Shown here in pieces: positions 23,662 through 33,312 of a stretch of DNA of 48,138 bases. The stretch is from Halobacillus alkaliphilus. Lineage in GTDB: Bacteria; Bacillota; Bacilli; Bacillales; Halobacillaceae. The stretch spans positions 1 to 48,138 of the forward strand of contig NZ_FOOG01000032.1 of NCBI RefSeq assembly GCF_900113125.1, written 5' to 3'. A model generated the notes under the pieces. It saw only the letters and a list, made by a program, of their open reading frames with translations. It was not told the origin of the DNA and did not search any database. Made by a program: the position numbers and the translations under genes. Within the stretch, counting starts at the first letter, position 1; every line of letters begins with the position of its first letter.

Positions 23662-24879
23662 CTATGCTTTTGTAATACCTAATCTTTGAATCAACGGCTT
23701 CAGGGTCAACCCCTGAACGATTAAGGAAAACAAGACCACCGAGAATGTAAATAAAAGTACTTCTTCTCTTCCATCAAAATCCTGCGGCAGACTCAGGGCC
23801 AGGGCAATGGACAAGCTTCCACGCAACCCTCCCCAATTTAGCAGGATTCTTTCTTTGGCCTTAAGATCTTTAATCCATCCTGTACTAATATACAAGGCAA
23901 TCGTTCTTCCTGCGAGCACAATGAGAATCGCTGAAATAATCAGCATCCACTGCCCTGTAAAATCAATATTTCGGATTTCAATGCCCACCATTAAGAAAAT
24001 CAGTGAGTTGGCAAGCAGCGTGATCACGTCCCAGAAGGTGTTGATATTTGTTTTGGTCTCCTTGGACATGCCGATTTTTGCACCATAATCTCCGAACATA
24101 AATCCAGCCACTACTACCGCAATAACTCCGGATGTGTGAAAATGCTCGGCAATGAAATAACTTCCGAAAAACAACAGAGCGCTGAAGGCAATTTCAAGTG
24201 GGTAATCATCGAATATGCGAATGATTTGGGAGAATATATAACCAATAATTAAACCGATTAATGCTCCGCCTAACGCAAATTGCAGAAACAGCAGCACACC
24301 GCTTCCTAAACCGGCCCACCCCATTTCGATATAGGTGAGCAGGTAAATACTTGCAATCTTAAATAACACGACCGCTATCCCGTCATTAAACAACGATTCG
24401 CCTTCCATCACAGTGGATAACTTCTCAGGAACACCTAATGACTTAAAAATCGATAATACACTAATTGGGTCGGTCGCACTCATTAATGCAGCAAAGGTAA
24501 AAGCCACAGCTAGAGGCAGATCAAGCAGAAAGTAAGCCCCTCCACCAATCACCAGCCAGGAAATAAACGTGCCAATAAAGGCAAGTCCGATCACCGGTTT
24601 CTTTTGCTGATACAGATGATGGAACGGCAGCTTCAATGTGGCGTCACCTAATAATATAGGTAAAAATAAAGAAATGACCGTCGCCTGGAAAACATCCGAT
24701 TGAGTTATGTAAAATTCGGCTTCTTCAATGATCGGAAACTCCGTTAAACCTAAGACCAGCCCGACCAGGACAAGGGCAATAGAATAAGGTTCCTTCAGTA
24801 ACTTTGCGATTCCGATTACAGTGACAGAAATAGCAAGTAAAATTAATATTTGAATAAAAGCGTCATGGAATTCGTGCAT
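23662..24879 (-). CDS. CPA1-family Na+/H+ antiporter (NhaP/NhaG type)
   Basis: Membrane protein of 405 residues with about 12 helices. CPA1 signatures: LMSATDPISVLSIFKSLG with the ion-binding Asp, GESLFNDGIAVVLFK with the Asn-Asp pair, and the conserved LNWGGLRGSLSIALALSLP near the C-terminus. It has almost no C-terminal cytoplasmic domain, unlike eukaryotic NHEs. It exports Na+ for H+ and fits salt and alkali tolerance of a halophile. Single gene. Confidence 0.92.
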   Translation of the reverse strand: MHEFHDAFIQILILLAISVTVIGIAKLLKEPYSIALVLVGLVLGLTEFPIIEEAEFYITQSDVFQATVISLFLPILLGDATLKLPFHHLYQQKKPVIGLAFIGTFISWLVIGGGAYFLLDLPLAVAFTFAALMSATDPISVLSIFKSLGVPEKLSTVMEGESLFNDGIAVVLFKIASIYLLTYIEMGWAGLGSGVLLFLQFALGGALIGLIIGYIFSQIIRIFDDYPLEIAFSALLFFGSYFIAEHFHTSGVIAVVVAGFMFGDYGAKIGMSKETKTNINTFWDVITLLANSLIFLMVGIEIRNIDFTGQWMLIISAILIVLAGRTIALYISTGWIKDLKAKERILLNWGGLRGSLSIALALSLPQDFDGREEVLLFTFSVVLFSLIVQGLTLKPLIQRLGITKA

Positions 24880-24899
24880 AGTGGCCCTCCCTGATATAT

Positions 24900-25240
24900 T
24901 TCTCTATAATATTGTGTCACATTTTTCCTTTATTTACTATGAACCCCTTTGAACCGCACTCGCAATTCCAGCCATAAATTTCTCTTAAGGGGTATTATAG
25001 TTAATTGGGAGAATCCTCCTCCTACAAGCGGGGTGTAATAAATAACGGTAAGTGGATCTAAAAGCCACGAAACTAAGCTTATGGTTTTCACAGGAGAATG
25101 GTGCTTTCAATTCCCAGAGTTTAAGGAATTCGGTGAGTTCATCTATACGTTTCCTCTATCCTTATAGTCTAAACATTTTATCTACATTATTATTATCGTT
25201 TATCAGTAAATTTTTCTTAGGGAGATGTCCGTCTCCTAAT
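24900..25240. other. Intergenic stretch without recognisable features
   Basis: AT-rich gap upstream of the antiporter and downstream of gapN. A plus-strand open frame (25052-25375) runs through the gapN terminator and into gapN antisense and has no ribosome binding site, so I see no gene here. Confidence 0.5.
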
Positions 25241-25272
25241 AAAAAAAAGTGCCGAGACATTCTCGGCACTTT
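25241..25272 (-). terminator. Terminator of gapN
   Basis: AAGTGCCGAGA/TCTCGGCACTT stem followed by eight T residues on the minus strand. Confidence 0.92.
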
Positions 25273-25282
25273 ACAAATCAAC

Positions 25283-26725
25283 TTACATATTAATAACAGT
25301 TACTTTATCACGTACAACGGATTCAAGGCTTTCACGAATACCCTGCACGCCAAGACCGGAGCCCTTAACACCTAAGAATGGGAAATGGTCTGGGCCACGT
25401 TCTGTTTTAGCATTGAGCTGAACGGTTCCTACCTCAAGTTTCTGAGCAATCCCAATTGCTTTATCCATGTCTGTAGAGAAGACACTAGCCTGCAGTCCAT
25501 AGTCGGATTCGTTTGCCAGGCGAATAGCTTCTTCACTGTCAGAGACGCGGATAATCGGCAGCACAGGACCAAATGGTTCTTCCCATGCGATCTTCATATC
25601 AGGGGTTACGTGATCGAGAAGGGTCGGATACAGCAGATTCCCCTCACGCTTGTCCCCTGTAACGACGGTGGCGCCTTTTTCTTTAGCGTCATCGATGAGG
25701 CTTTGTACATAATCAGCGCTTTTATCATTAATTAGAGGTGTAACAGTGGCATCATCTTCCGGCATACCTACGGAAATACCTTCTACTTGATCGGTAATCT
25801 TTTGGACCAGCTCATCTGCTTTTTCGTTCTGCACAAGGACACGTTTGATCGCTGTGCAGCGCTGGCCAGAATAGCTGTAGGCTCCTGCTACGATTTCCTT
25901 CGCGGCTTTGTCCAGATCTGCATCTTCAAGAACGATGGCAGGGTCTTTACCGCCTAGTTCAAGTACTAATGGTATCATGGAAGACAGGTCGGCAATGTGA
26001 CGGCCGGTAGCTGTACCGCCTGTAAAGGTAATCATGTCGACTTCTGGATGCTGGACAAGGAAATCCCCAATAACAGAACCTCTTCCAGTGGCTACTGTAA
26101 CTAAATCACTTGGCAGTCCAGCATCAATCAGCGCCTCGATTAATTTAATTCCGCTGATGGCTCCCTGAGTAGCAGGCTTAAAGATGACACTATTTCCCTG
26201 CATTAAGGCCGGAGCAATTTTAGACGCGGAAAGGTTAACAGGATAGTTGAAAGGGCCAATTGCCAGAATCGTACCTCGAGGCGTTTTCTCTGCAAGACCA
26301 ATCTTATTAGGGTTGCCTCCCTTAAAACCATCCCCGCGTTTTACACTGCCGTCTAATCGGAAGGCCTCTTCTACGGTATAGCGGATGTATTCAGCGGTAC
26401 GCGACACTTCCGAAACAGCTGAGCTACGTTTCTTAGCCACTTCGAGCATGATGGATTCGCCAATTTCTTCCTTACGCTCTTCAAGAATTTCTGCCCATTT
26501 TTTCAGGATTTCTCCGCGTTCCTGAATCGACTTCTCCGCCCAGGCGGATTGAGCGTCTGCGGTTTTTTTGATGGACGCATCAAGCTCTTCTTGAGAAAGC
26601 GACGGCACCTGCCCAATCGTTTCTCCATTGTGAGGGGACGAAATCTCAACGCTTTTTCCAGATTCGCTTACATTCCATTCCCCATGAATTAATGTTTTTA
26701 AGCTTAGTTCTGTTTTAGTTGTCAT
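25283..26725 (-). CDS. gapN: NADP-dependent non-phosphorylating glyceraldehyde-3-phosphate dehydrogenase
   Basis: Start at 26725 with GGGAGGAG; 480 residues, aldehyde dehydrogenase superfamily. FTGGTATG (234-241, cofactor loop), catalytic Glu256 in LELGGKDP and nucleophile Cys290 in SGQRCTAIKRV, the latter segment being characteristic of GapN rather than other ALDHs. It oxidises glyceraldehyde 3-phosphate to 3-phosphoglycerate, giving NADPH without ATP. Single gene with a folded leader (26750-26784) and its own terminator. Confidence 0.9.
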   Translation of the reverse strand: MTTKTELSLKTLIHGEWNVSESGKSVEISSPHNGETIGQVPSLSQEELDASIKKTADAQSAWAEKSIQERGEILKKWAEILEERKEEIGESIMLEVAKKRSSAVSEVSRTAEYIRYTVEEAFRLDGSVKRGDGFKGGNPNKIGLAEKTPRGTILAIGPFNYPVNLSASKIAPALMQGNSVIFKPATQGAISGIKLIEALIDAGLPSDLVTVATGRGSVIGDFLVQHPEVDMITFTGGTATGRHIADLSSMIPLVLELGGKDPAIVLEDADLDKAAKEIVAGAYSYSGQRCTAIKRVLVQNEKADELVQKITDQVEGISVGMPEDDATVTPLINDKSADYVQSLIDDAKEKGATVVTGDKREGNLLYPTLLDHVTPDMKIAWEEPFGPVLPIIRVSDSEEAIRLANESDYGLQASVFSTDMDKAIGIAQKLEVGTVQLNAKTERGPDHFPFLGVKGSGLGVQGIRESLESVVRDKVTVINM

Positions 26726-26749
26726 GATTGTACTCCTCCCAATAAATCT

Positions 26750-26784
26750 CAAACGAACCCATCCTCCGATGGATTAACCGTTTG
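26750..26784 (-). other. Leader hairpin of gapN
   Basis: In the minus-strand leader, CAAACG...CGTTTG encloses CCATC/GATGG with a short GGAG loop, ending 24 bases before the gapN start. There is no run of T after the stem. The loop GGAG resembles a ribosome binding site. Confidence 0.5.
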
Positions 26785-27147
26785 AGTAGTCCATATTATT
26801 ACTCCAGGTTTTTCTATGGAGTGAATATTGTTCTCGTGTTCTTGCTTTTTGCATGTAGCAGGAATTCAAGTTACCTGGCAACCATTTCTTTTATCCTAAT
26901 ATTCTGAAATTTCAGCATCCATATGGGATCGATTCCAACTACATAACCACTCTTTTAAAAATTTCAAACAAGTACATTTGCTTTTCCTAATGTAAACTTT
27001 TTCAAGTTTATGCTTTAGAGCGATAATGTACGCGCTGTTTTTATTACTATAAGAGTTCTGACTTTTTTTATCAAGTGTTCAGACTTCTGATTTTCAAGGG
27101 ATTGACCAAGGAAGCGTTTTCAATAAGCGGGGTGGAAAAGAGCGTAG

Positions 27148-27197
27148 AAAAGCCCAGGCTGTAGGGATCTCTCCCTTTGAACACCTGGGCTTTTTTA
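27148..27197. terminator. Terminator-like hairpin after the 55-aa ORF
   Basis: AAAGCCCAGG/CCTGGGCTTT stem with a 25-base loop, T6 on the plus strand and T4 on the minus strand. It probably ends transcripts of the small gene at 27220; the better T-tract on the plus strand would also fit an unknown plus-strand transcript from the 26.8-27.1 kb gap, where I see no ORF. Confidence 0.6.
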
Positions 27198-27219
27198 AAC
27201 CAATAATTTTTTTATAATT

Positions 27220-27387
27220 TTATTGTTTTAATTTAGGGTTTTCTTGTTTAGCCTGCTCTACTCGAGGTTTACGATAACCTCCAGCAATGTCTGCCTGTTT
27301 AAATTCTTTTGCATAGGCTACTTCCTGAGCATCTGAAAGTTTAAACCCACTTCCACCGATTGGTTGATACTGTGAATTACGTGCCAT
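27220..27387 (-). CDS. Small hydrophilic protein (55 aa), unknown function
   Basis: ATG at 27387 with AAAGGATGAG upstream. It begins MARNSQYQPIGGSGFKLSDA and is rich in Lys, Gln, Glu, Ala and Gly, with no hydrophobic core: a likely disordered or small spore/stress-type protein. The GSGFKLSDAQEVAYAKEF segment looks like a defined motif, but I do not recognise the family. Own terminator. Confidence 0.6.
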   Translation of the reverse strand: MARNSQYQPIGGSGFKLSDAQEVAYAKEFKQADIAGGYRKPRVEQAKQENPKLKQ

Positions 27388-27489
27388 TTTGTACTCATCC
27401 TTTCTCTAGAAACTGGGTTACATTTAAAGGTTACCCTGCTTCAAAAAAGAATAAACATACGTTTTATAATTTTGCTGCGGTCAGGCAGT

Positions 27490-27774
27490 CTAAATAAAAT
27501 TCCATTTGTTCACTTCTCTTGAATCTAAAAGATCCTCTGTGTTTTCCCGATAGGTTTTGTAATGGACTGTCTGAATATGGTTCTGGACAGCAACGCTGTC
27601 TTTCCATACCTCGTATAGGAAAATAGTATTTGATTCGACGGATTGATGAAGGTCATATTGAATACACCCTTCTTCTTTCCTGGAGGCCTCTTTCACCTTT
27701 TCAAGTTCATCAAGCAGCGCGTCTTTATGACCGTCCTTTGGTTTAAATAAGGCGGTGATCGCTATTTTTCCCAA
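27490..27774 (-). CDS. ABM-domain (antibiotic biosynthesis monooxygenase-like) protein
   Basis: 94 residues with the dimeric ferredoxin-like ABM fold: ITALFKPKDGHKDALLDELE, EEGCIQYDLHQS and FLYEVWKDSVAVQNHIQTVHYK, the last holding the E...W...H pattern of the family. Typical roles are small quinol or aldehyde oxygenation, or heme handling, but many members are unassigned. A TTG start with GGAGGAG upstream is the best choice. Confidence 0.82.
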   Translation of the reverse strand: MGKIAITALFKPKDGHKDALLDELEKVKEASRKEEGCIQYDLHQSVESNTIFLYEVWKDSVAVQNHIQTVHYKTYRENTEDLLDSREVNKWNFI

Positions 27775-27945
27775 ATAAATCTCCTCCTTCCATGTTCACT
27801 AACTTTATCACGAGTCTTCTTCCTCTCACACCTATTTGAACTTAGATTACGTGAGCAAACTATTTCGTTTTTTTCTGTGGGGGTGATATAACAATATGCG
27901 TAGTACAAAATAATCAACACAATGCAGAATAGGAGGCTGACCATC

Positions 27946-28614
27946 ATGAGCAAGAAGCAAGTATTAATGGTAGTAACCAATCATAGAAAAATTACCGATG
28001 ATTACGAAACTGGTCTATGGCTGGAAGAATACGCCGTTCCTTACAATGCCTTCAAGGACCAAGGCTATGAGGTGAAAGTAACCAGTATTCAGGGCGGAGA
28101 AGTTCCCCTTGATCCAAACAGCATCCCTGAAGAAGAAGTCACGGAATGGCAACAGGCTCAAGAAGAACTTAAAGATACCGCTAAACTCTCTAAGGAAGAC
28201 GCAGAGGGATTTGAAGGAATCTTTCTACCGGGAGGACATGGAACAATGTTCGATTTCCCTGATAATGAGACCCTTCAATATGTATTGCAGCAGCACGCAG
28301 AACAGGGCAACATTATCGGTTCGGTATGCCACGGTCCAAGCGGACTGGTCAATGCCACTTATAAAGATCAGACCCCAATCGTTCAGGGTAAAGCTGTCGC
28401 TGCGTTTACAGATTCGGAAGAAATTGGCATGGAGCTCGATCTTTTTATGCCTTTCATGCTTGAAACAAAACTCCGTGAGCTTGGAGCTCATTTCTCTAAA
28501 GGAGAAGACTGGACTTCTCACGCCGTACGAGATGGTAATTTAATTACCGGGCAAAACCCAATGTCCAGCGAACGTGCCGCTGAATTAATGGTTGGAGCTC
28601 TAGAAGAAAAATAA
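27946..28614 (+). CDS. DJ-1/PfpI-family protein (glyoxalase III / chaperone-like)
   Basis: Start at 27946 with AGGAGG. 222 residues with the class-I glutamine-amidotransferase-like fold. LPGGHGTMFDFPDN (94-107) and the nucleophile elbow GSVCHGPSG with Cys128-His129 match the Hsp31/YajL-like branch; Glu27 or Glu28 may complete the site. Family members detoxify methylglyoxal or act as stress chaperones. Single gene ended by a terminator at 28629-28663. Confidence 0.88.
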   Translation: MSKKQVLMVVTNHRKITDDYETGLWLEEYAVPYNAFKDQGYEVKVTSIQGGEVPLDPNSIPEEEVTEWQQAQEELKDTAKLSKEDAEGFEGIFLPGGHGTMFDFPDNETLQYVLQQHAEQGNIIGSVCHGPSGLVNATYKDQTPIVQGKAVAAFTDSEEIGMELDLFMPFMLETKLRELGAHFSKGEDWTSHAVRDGNLITGQNPMSSERAAELMVGALEEK

Positions 28615-28628
28615 GCAATAACCATGTT

Positions 28629-28663
28629 TAGCTCTTCTCTTCACCAAGAGAAGAGCTTTTTTA
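28629..28663 (+). terminator. Rho-independent terminator
   Basis: GCTCTTCTCTT/AAGAGAAGAGC stem followed by T6. Confidence 0.92.
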
Positions 28664-28724
28664 TGAGTACAACGATCTTTTGATTCGGGTGATCCACCGT
28701 TTGAACCACCCCACTGGCCTGTCG

Positions 28725-31106
28725 CTAAGGGGTTAAAGACAACTCCCGTCCTTCATAACCCTCTGTCTTAATAAGATGGTACTCTCCATCTACCCAGTCT
28801 TTCAGTTGATCGTGGTACCATTCACTTCTAAAGTGGCCCGATTGTCCTGGTCCTACCAGCTGATAGGCTTCTTTCATATTCTCAAGGTCCATCACAAACC
28901 GCCATGAAGCCCCGTGATTAACCAGTCCTTTACTATTATATCCAGCTGCTCTCACCGTGACCCTGCTGCCGCTCACCGGGAGAGGTTCGCCAGGGTTAAA
29001 GAACCGCTCCAACATTTGAATGTTCGACAAAGGATGAGTAAATTCAACAGCATGGCCTGCTCCCCACGTCCACTCTTCTAGAGCTTCCCCGTGTTCCTCA
29101 GTTAATTCTGTGATTGTCTTTTGAAAGGCAGCTGTAACCACCCCGGAAACACCTCCGTTTTTATCCATCCAAATCGAAGATCCACCTTCTTGCACTTTAC
29201 GCAGTATTTCATCTGTGGTCTGGCCAGCTCCGTGAAATAAATCAATCATTTCTTCCGGAATTGCCTCGTTGTATAACTCTTTCTGAATATTTGCCATCCA
29301 TGAATGAAAAATAAGTGGCTGGGCAAGATCCTTCTGGTCCTCATAGTTCCATTCCTGCATGAGTTTAAGTGCTTCTGTTTCGGACTCAGAAAGTGCTCCC
29401 TTTTTCGTAACCTCAAATAAATAAGGGACAAACTCCTGGGCCTGTAAATTCCTCACATCCATTTGCATATCCATAACTTTCTCAGAGGTTAATGGTTTCT
29501 TTTCTTCAAGCATCTCGACGATACGCTTATAGCGATAAGGCTGAGCCCAGTTATGACTGATATGATATGGATAGTTGTCATCAGCAATCTTATTATTAGC
29601 GGTAGCTATAAATCCTTTGTCAGGATTTACGGTTTTAGGCAGCTCGTCAAACGGAATATATCCCTGCCAAAGATCTTCCTCTTCCCAGCCTCTCATAGGC
29701 AGTAAAGCGTCGTCGGCATTGTTGTAAATAGGTATCCTGCCATTTGCTTTATAAGCAATTGTGCCATCCTCAGAAGCAAATACGAAATTCTGAGCCGGCG
29801 CCAGGAATTTTTCCAGTCCTTTTTCGAACTCGTTCCAGTTTTTCGCTCGATTGATTTCCAGTATGGCTTCCAGTTCAGTGGTAGGGTCCAGAGCCGTCCA
29901 TCTGAGAGATAAAACGACATCGTCACCGCTTTGTTCGGCGAACTCACTAATTACCGGTCCATGTCTCGTTTCCACAACTTCATAGTCAAGCGTTTCCTGA
30001 TCTTTTACACGAATCGGCTCTTTGATCACATCTGCCTGCTCCCATTCGTCTTCAAATAGAAATTGACTGCGATTCTCGGGATTTCTTTTCTCTAAGTATA
30101 GCTGCTGAACATCAGGACCGACATTAGTTACCCCCCAGGCAATCTGGTTGTTATGTCCTAAAATAATGCCTGGAATTCCTGCAAAAATTACTCCGGACAC
30201 ATTATAATCGGGTGCATTTAATTGCATTTGATACCAAATCGACGGAGTAGCCAGACCAAGGTGAGGATCATCCGCAAGTATGGGAGCCCCTGATTCGGTC
30301 ATATCTCCGCTCAAGACCCAGTTATTACTGCCGTTGAACTCATGCGGAATGACGATATTTTTAAAACTTGCCGCTACATCCACTTTTTCAGTTTCTTCCA
30401 GGATTTTCGGAGCTTCTGCGGGATAAGCAGGAAACAATTCCATAGCCTGTTCTTCTGAAAACTCATTGGTTAAATAATAATTAAAAGCCTGACGTTCCCA
30501 GTGCCCGCCTAAATCAAAGGCCATGTATTTTCCTATCGTTAACGAATCTACCGGTTTCCACGGATCTGGAGAAAATCCCATTAACGTAAATTCAGGAGGC
30601 AGCCGGTTCCCCTCTTCCGCTTCTTTCATATATGCATTTACACCTTCAGCAAAAGCCTCTAGGCTTTCGACGGCTTCATCTGAATAAGCAGAGAGTGACG
30701 CTTCCGCTGCTCTTCTTAACCCAAGCGTTCTAAAGTATTTATCCTGATCGATGGTGGCTTCCCCGACCACTTCACTTAACGTTCCTGAAGCCTGTCTCCT
30801 GGCCATTTCCATTTGAAATAACCGGTCCTGAGCCTGGACATAACCTTGAGCTATAAATAAATCACGAGTGGAATCTGCTGTGATATGAGGTATTCCCTGC
30901 TCATCACGAACCACTTCTACTGTACTGCTCAGAGATTCCAACTGAATTTCTCCATTTACCTCAGGTAAGCTGCGATTAGTGTAAACGCTTACAAAAATAA
31001 CTATACCTATGACGATTGCAATGAAAATCATCCCCAGGATAAAGACGATTTTTTTCCATCTTTTTTTCGGATTTGGTTCTATATATGTACGTTTGGCCGT
31101 CTCCAT
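28725..31106 (-). CDS. Penicillin acylase family protein (Ntn hydrolase), membrane anchored
   Basis: Start at 31106 with GGGGGAG upstream; 793 residues. N-terminal membrane anchor near residues 19-43 (IVFILGMIFIAIVIGIVIF), alpha-chain region with VEVVRDEQGIPHI and AQDRLFQMEMARRQASG, a spacer peptide, and the autoproteolysis point at HEFNG-SNNW where Ser260 would become the N-terminal nucleophile of the beta chain. Family members cleave beta-lactam side chains or quench acyl-homoserine lactones; the natural substrate here is unknown. Length is normal. Confidence 0.92.
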   Translation of the reverse strand: METAKRTYIEPNPKKRWKKIVFILGMIFIAIVIGIVIFVSVYTNRSLPEVNGEIQLESLSSTVEVVRDEQGIPHITADSTRDLFIAQGYVQAQDRLFQMEMARRQASGTLSEVVGEATIDQDKYFRTLGLRRAAEASLSAYSDEAVESLEAFAEGVNAYMKEAEEGNRLPPEFTLMGFSPDPWKPVDSLTIGKYMAFDLGGHWERQAFNYYLTNEFSEEQAMELFPAYPAEAPKILEETEKVDVAASFKNIVIPHEFNGSNNWVLSGDMTESGAPILADDPHLGLATPSIWYQMQLNAPDYNVSGVIFAGIPGIILGHNNQIAWGVTNVGPDVQQLYLEKRNPENRSQFLFEDEWEQADVIKEPIRVKDQETLDYEVVETRHGPVISEFAEQSGDDVVLSLRWTALDPTTELEAILEINRAKNWNEFEKGLEKFLAPAQNFVFASEDGTIAYKANGRIPIYNNADDALLPMRGWEEEDLWQGYIPFDELPKTVNPDKGFIATANNKIADDNYPYHISHNWAQPYRYKRIVEMLEEKKPLTSEKVMDMQMDVRNLQAQEFVPYLFEVTKKGALSESETEALKLMQEWNYEDQKDLAQPLIFHSWMANIQKELYNEAIPEEMIDLFHGAGQTTDEILRKVQEGGSSIWMDKNGGVSGVVTAAFQKTITELTEEHGEALEEWTWGAGHAVEFTHPLSNIQMLERFFNPGEPLPVSGSRVTVRAAGYNSKGLVNHGASWRFVMDLENMKEAYQLVGPGQSGHFRSEWYHDQLKDWVDGEYHLIKTEGYEGRELSLTP

Positions 31107-31255
31107 GTAATCACTCCCCCCTGCCATTATATCTCAATTGAATAAATAAATGAATACAATTAGAAGCCCGGACAGGCTCCAGGATGATTAGACAGAGTTA
31201 GTACCGGGTACATACTTCAGAGCATGAGATGCTATAATTTTGGAGGTGAACGGAA

Positions 31256-32263
31256 GTGGAAAAAACAAATATTCAAGGTACTTCCATTAATGCAAGCCGT
31301 CTCGGCTTAGGAACATGGGCGATCGGCGGCTGGATGTGGGGTGGAACGGATGAAAAACAATCCATAGATACCATCCATACAGCGCTTGATCAAGGAATTA
31401 ATCTTATTGATACCGCTCCAGTATATGGTTTTGGACGCTCCGAGGAAATAGTAGGAAAAGCCGTTCAGCAATATGACGGTGATCGAGAGGATATCATTCT
31501 GGCCACTAAAGTAGGCATGGACTGGAACGATGACTCTGTCTTTAGAAATGGCAGCAAAGAGCGAATTCATAAAGAAGTAGAAGATTCCTTACAGCGCTTG
31601 CAGACAGACTATATTGATATTTATCAGGTTCACTGGCCTGATCCGATTACTCCGATTCACGAAACAGCAGAAGCTCTGCACTACCTTCATAAGCAAGGAA
31701 AGATTAAGGCGATCGGTGTTAGTAACTTTTCACCAGAACAAATGGATATATTCAGGGAAGCAGCACCGATTCATACGCTGCAGCCACCGTATAACTTATT
31801 TGAAAGAGATATTGAAAAGGATATTCTTCCTTACGTGCAGGAACACAACATGACCACAATTTCTTACGGATCTCTCTGCCGCGGTCTTCTTTCAGGTAAA
31901 ATGTCCTCTGACCGGGAGTTTGAAGGCGATGATTTGAGAAATGAAGATCCTAAGTTTCAGCAGCCAAGATTCAAGCAGTACTTAAACGCAGTTCAGGAAT
32001 TGGATCAGCTTGCCCAGAACCGTTACGGTAAACGAGTCCTGCACCTCGCTCTTCGCTGGGTGCTTGATCAGCCAGGTTCCGGAGTCGCTTTAATGGGCGG
32101 CCGCCGTCCGGATCAGCTGGATCCTGTTAAGGAAGTGGAAAACTTCAGTATTGATCAGGAAACGATGCAGGATATTGACGAAATTCTCAGCAAGCATATT
32201 AAAGATCCAGTAGGACCTGAATTTATGGCTCCACCTGACCGTCAGGAATTAGGGCTTAAATAA
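31256..32263 (+). CDS. Aldo/keto reductase
   Basis: GTG start with GGAGGTGA upstream; 335 residues, TIM barrel. Catalytic tetrad: LIDTAPVYGFGRSEE (Asp, Tyr), ILATKVG (Lys), YQVHWPDP (His). C-terminal NADPH-binding segment GSGVALMGGRRPDQL. Closest in pattern to the B. subtilis YhdN/IolS group, which reduce methylglyoxal and other aldehydes. Single gene with a terminator at 32271-32304. Confidence 0.9.
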   Translation: MEKTNIQGTSINASRLGLGTWAIGGWMWGGTDEKQSIDTIHTALDQGINLIDTAPVYGFGRSEEIVGKAVQQYDGDREDIILATKVGMDWNDDSVFRNGSKERIHKEVEDSLQRLQTDYIDIYQVHWPDPITPIHETAEALHYLHKQGKIKAIGVSNFSPEQMDIFREAAPIHTLQPPYNLFERDIEKDILPYVQEHNMTTISYGSLCRGLLSGKMSSDREFEGDDLRNEDPKFQQPRFKQYLNAVQELDQLAQNRYGKRVLHLALRWVLDQPGSGVALMGGRRPDQLDPVKEVENFSIDQETMQDIDEILSKHIKDPVGPEFMAPPDRQELGLK

Positions 32264-32270
32264 ATTCCAT

Positions 32271-32304
32271 AAAAACCGAGCTTGCCTGCCAAGCTCGGTT
32301 TTTC
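32271..32304 (+). terminator. Rho-independent terminator
   Basis: AAAAACCGAGCTTG/CAAGCTCGGTTTTT hairpin. Confidence 0.92.
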
Positions 32305-32372
32305 TATGATGGTAAGGGAACCATTGTCATGCTCAATCGTATGAATGAATGTAAATAAAAGGAGGGCAATTC

Positions 32373-32849
32373 ATGGAGATTCTCATATGGGCAATTATTA
32401 TCGTATGTTTTATAGCCAGCTTCGCAAGCATTATTTTTCCAATCATTCCCGGACCACTGGTTTTATGGATCGGGTTCCTGGCTTATTTTTTCTTTCTTAA
32501 TGGCGAAGAATTGTCATGGTTTTTCTGGGTAGGAGTCATATTATTAACCGTCTTGCTCATTGTTTCGGACATAATTGCTAACAGCTATTTTGTAAAGCGA
32601 TATGGAGGAAGTAAGTGGGGGGAACGCATGGCCGCTGTTGGGGTAATCGTCGGTTCATTTATTATCCCCCCGTTTGGAATTATCGTCCTGCCTTTCATTC
32701 TCGTTATCGGAACCGAATTGATTCAAAAGAGATCAAATGAAGAAGCTTGGAAAGCGGCAATTGGCTCCCTATTTGGATTTTTGAGTGGCACCGTAGCCAA
32801 AATCGTCATTCAGTTAATTATGATTATTTGGTTTTTCTTTGAAATTTAA
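32373..32849 (+). CDS. DUF456 membrane protein
   Basis: 158 residues, four or five membrane helices (near 3-22, 28-46, 50-68, 86-112, 130-155). The N-terminal IIFPIIPGPLVLWIGFLAY and central GGSKWGERMAAVGVIVGSF are hallmarks of DUF456 (YqgC-like) proteins. Function unknown. AAAGGAGGG precedes the ATG; terminator at 32859-32892. Confidence 0.85.
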   Translation: MEILIWAIIIVCFIASFASIIFPIIPGPLVLWIGFLAYFFFLNGEELSWFFWVGVILLTVLLIVSDIIANSYFVKRYGGSKWGERMAAVGVIVGSFIIPPFGIIVLPFILVIGTELIQKRSNEEAWKAAIGSLFGFLSGTVAKIVIQLIMIIWFFFEI

Positions 32850-32858
32850 CAAATATGT

Positions 32859-32892
32859 AAAAGTCCCAGGTAGTATCCATCTGGGACTTTTA
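32859..32892 (+). terminator. Rho-independent terminator
   Basis: AAAAGTCCCAG/CTGGGACTTTT stem. Confidence 0.88.
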
Positions 32893-32961
32893 CATGAAAC
32901 AAGATCTTACATATAAATCTTATTTTTATTAACCACCTATCCTAGAAGGTCCAAAGAAAAA

Positions 32962-33312
32962 TTAATCATGCTTTCTCGCTTCTAACTCTTCGGTGACTTG
33001 GACAACAGGCTCATCCCAGGGATGGTTAGGGTAAATACCATGCTCAATGATGTTGGTTAGCAGCTTTTCATCTCTGGGGATGGAAAATTCCACTCGGACT
33101 GAAGTTACTTTTGTCGTTTCTCCTATGTTCCCTTCTGTCGGTACAGAGGTTTCAGAAGGAACAAACTGTTCTACTCCATCATTTGAATGCCAGACCACAT
33201 TTTTATAATTCCCATACTTCAAGTCATCAATCTTTAATACTCCTTCAATGACTTTCTCCAGATCTTCTGGTACGACAAACGTTCTGATTCTATAGATTGG
33301 TTTTAACTGCAT
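32962..33312 (-). CDS. CutA/PII-like (YqfO-type) small protein
   Basis: Start at 33312 with AAAGGAG 7 bases upstream; 116 residues. PIYRIRTFVVPEDLEKVIEGV followed by VWHSNDGVEQFVPSETSVPTE, then VRVEFSIPRDEKLLTNIIEHG and HPWDEPVVQV, reproduces the pattern of the PII-like insert of YqfO/NIF3 proteins occurring alone. In this family HPWDEP near the end is conserved. Function unknown, possibly metal or nucleotide binding. Family call by pattern. Confidence 0.6.
   Translation of the reverse strand: MQLKPIYRIRTFVVPEDLEKVIEGVLKIDDLKYGNYKNVVWHSNDGVEQFVPSETSVPTEGNIGETTKVTSVRVEFSIPRDEKLLTNIIEHGIYPNHPWDEPVVQVTEELEARKHD

Noticed and set aside
25052-25375. Plus-strand frame of 107 codons between antiporter and gapN
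   Set aside because: It passes through the gapN terminator and into gapN antisense, and has no ribosome binding site.
28725-31106. Beta-lactam resistance or quorum-quenching function for the penicillin-acylase-family gene
   Set aside because: The family is wide and the sequence gives no substrate evidence, so only the family is reported.
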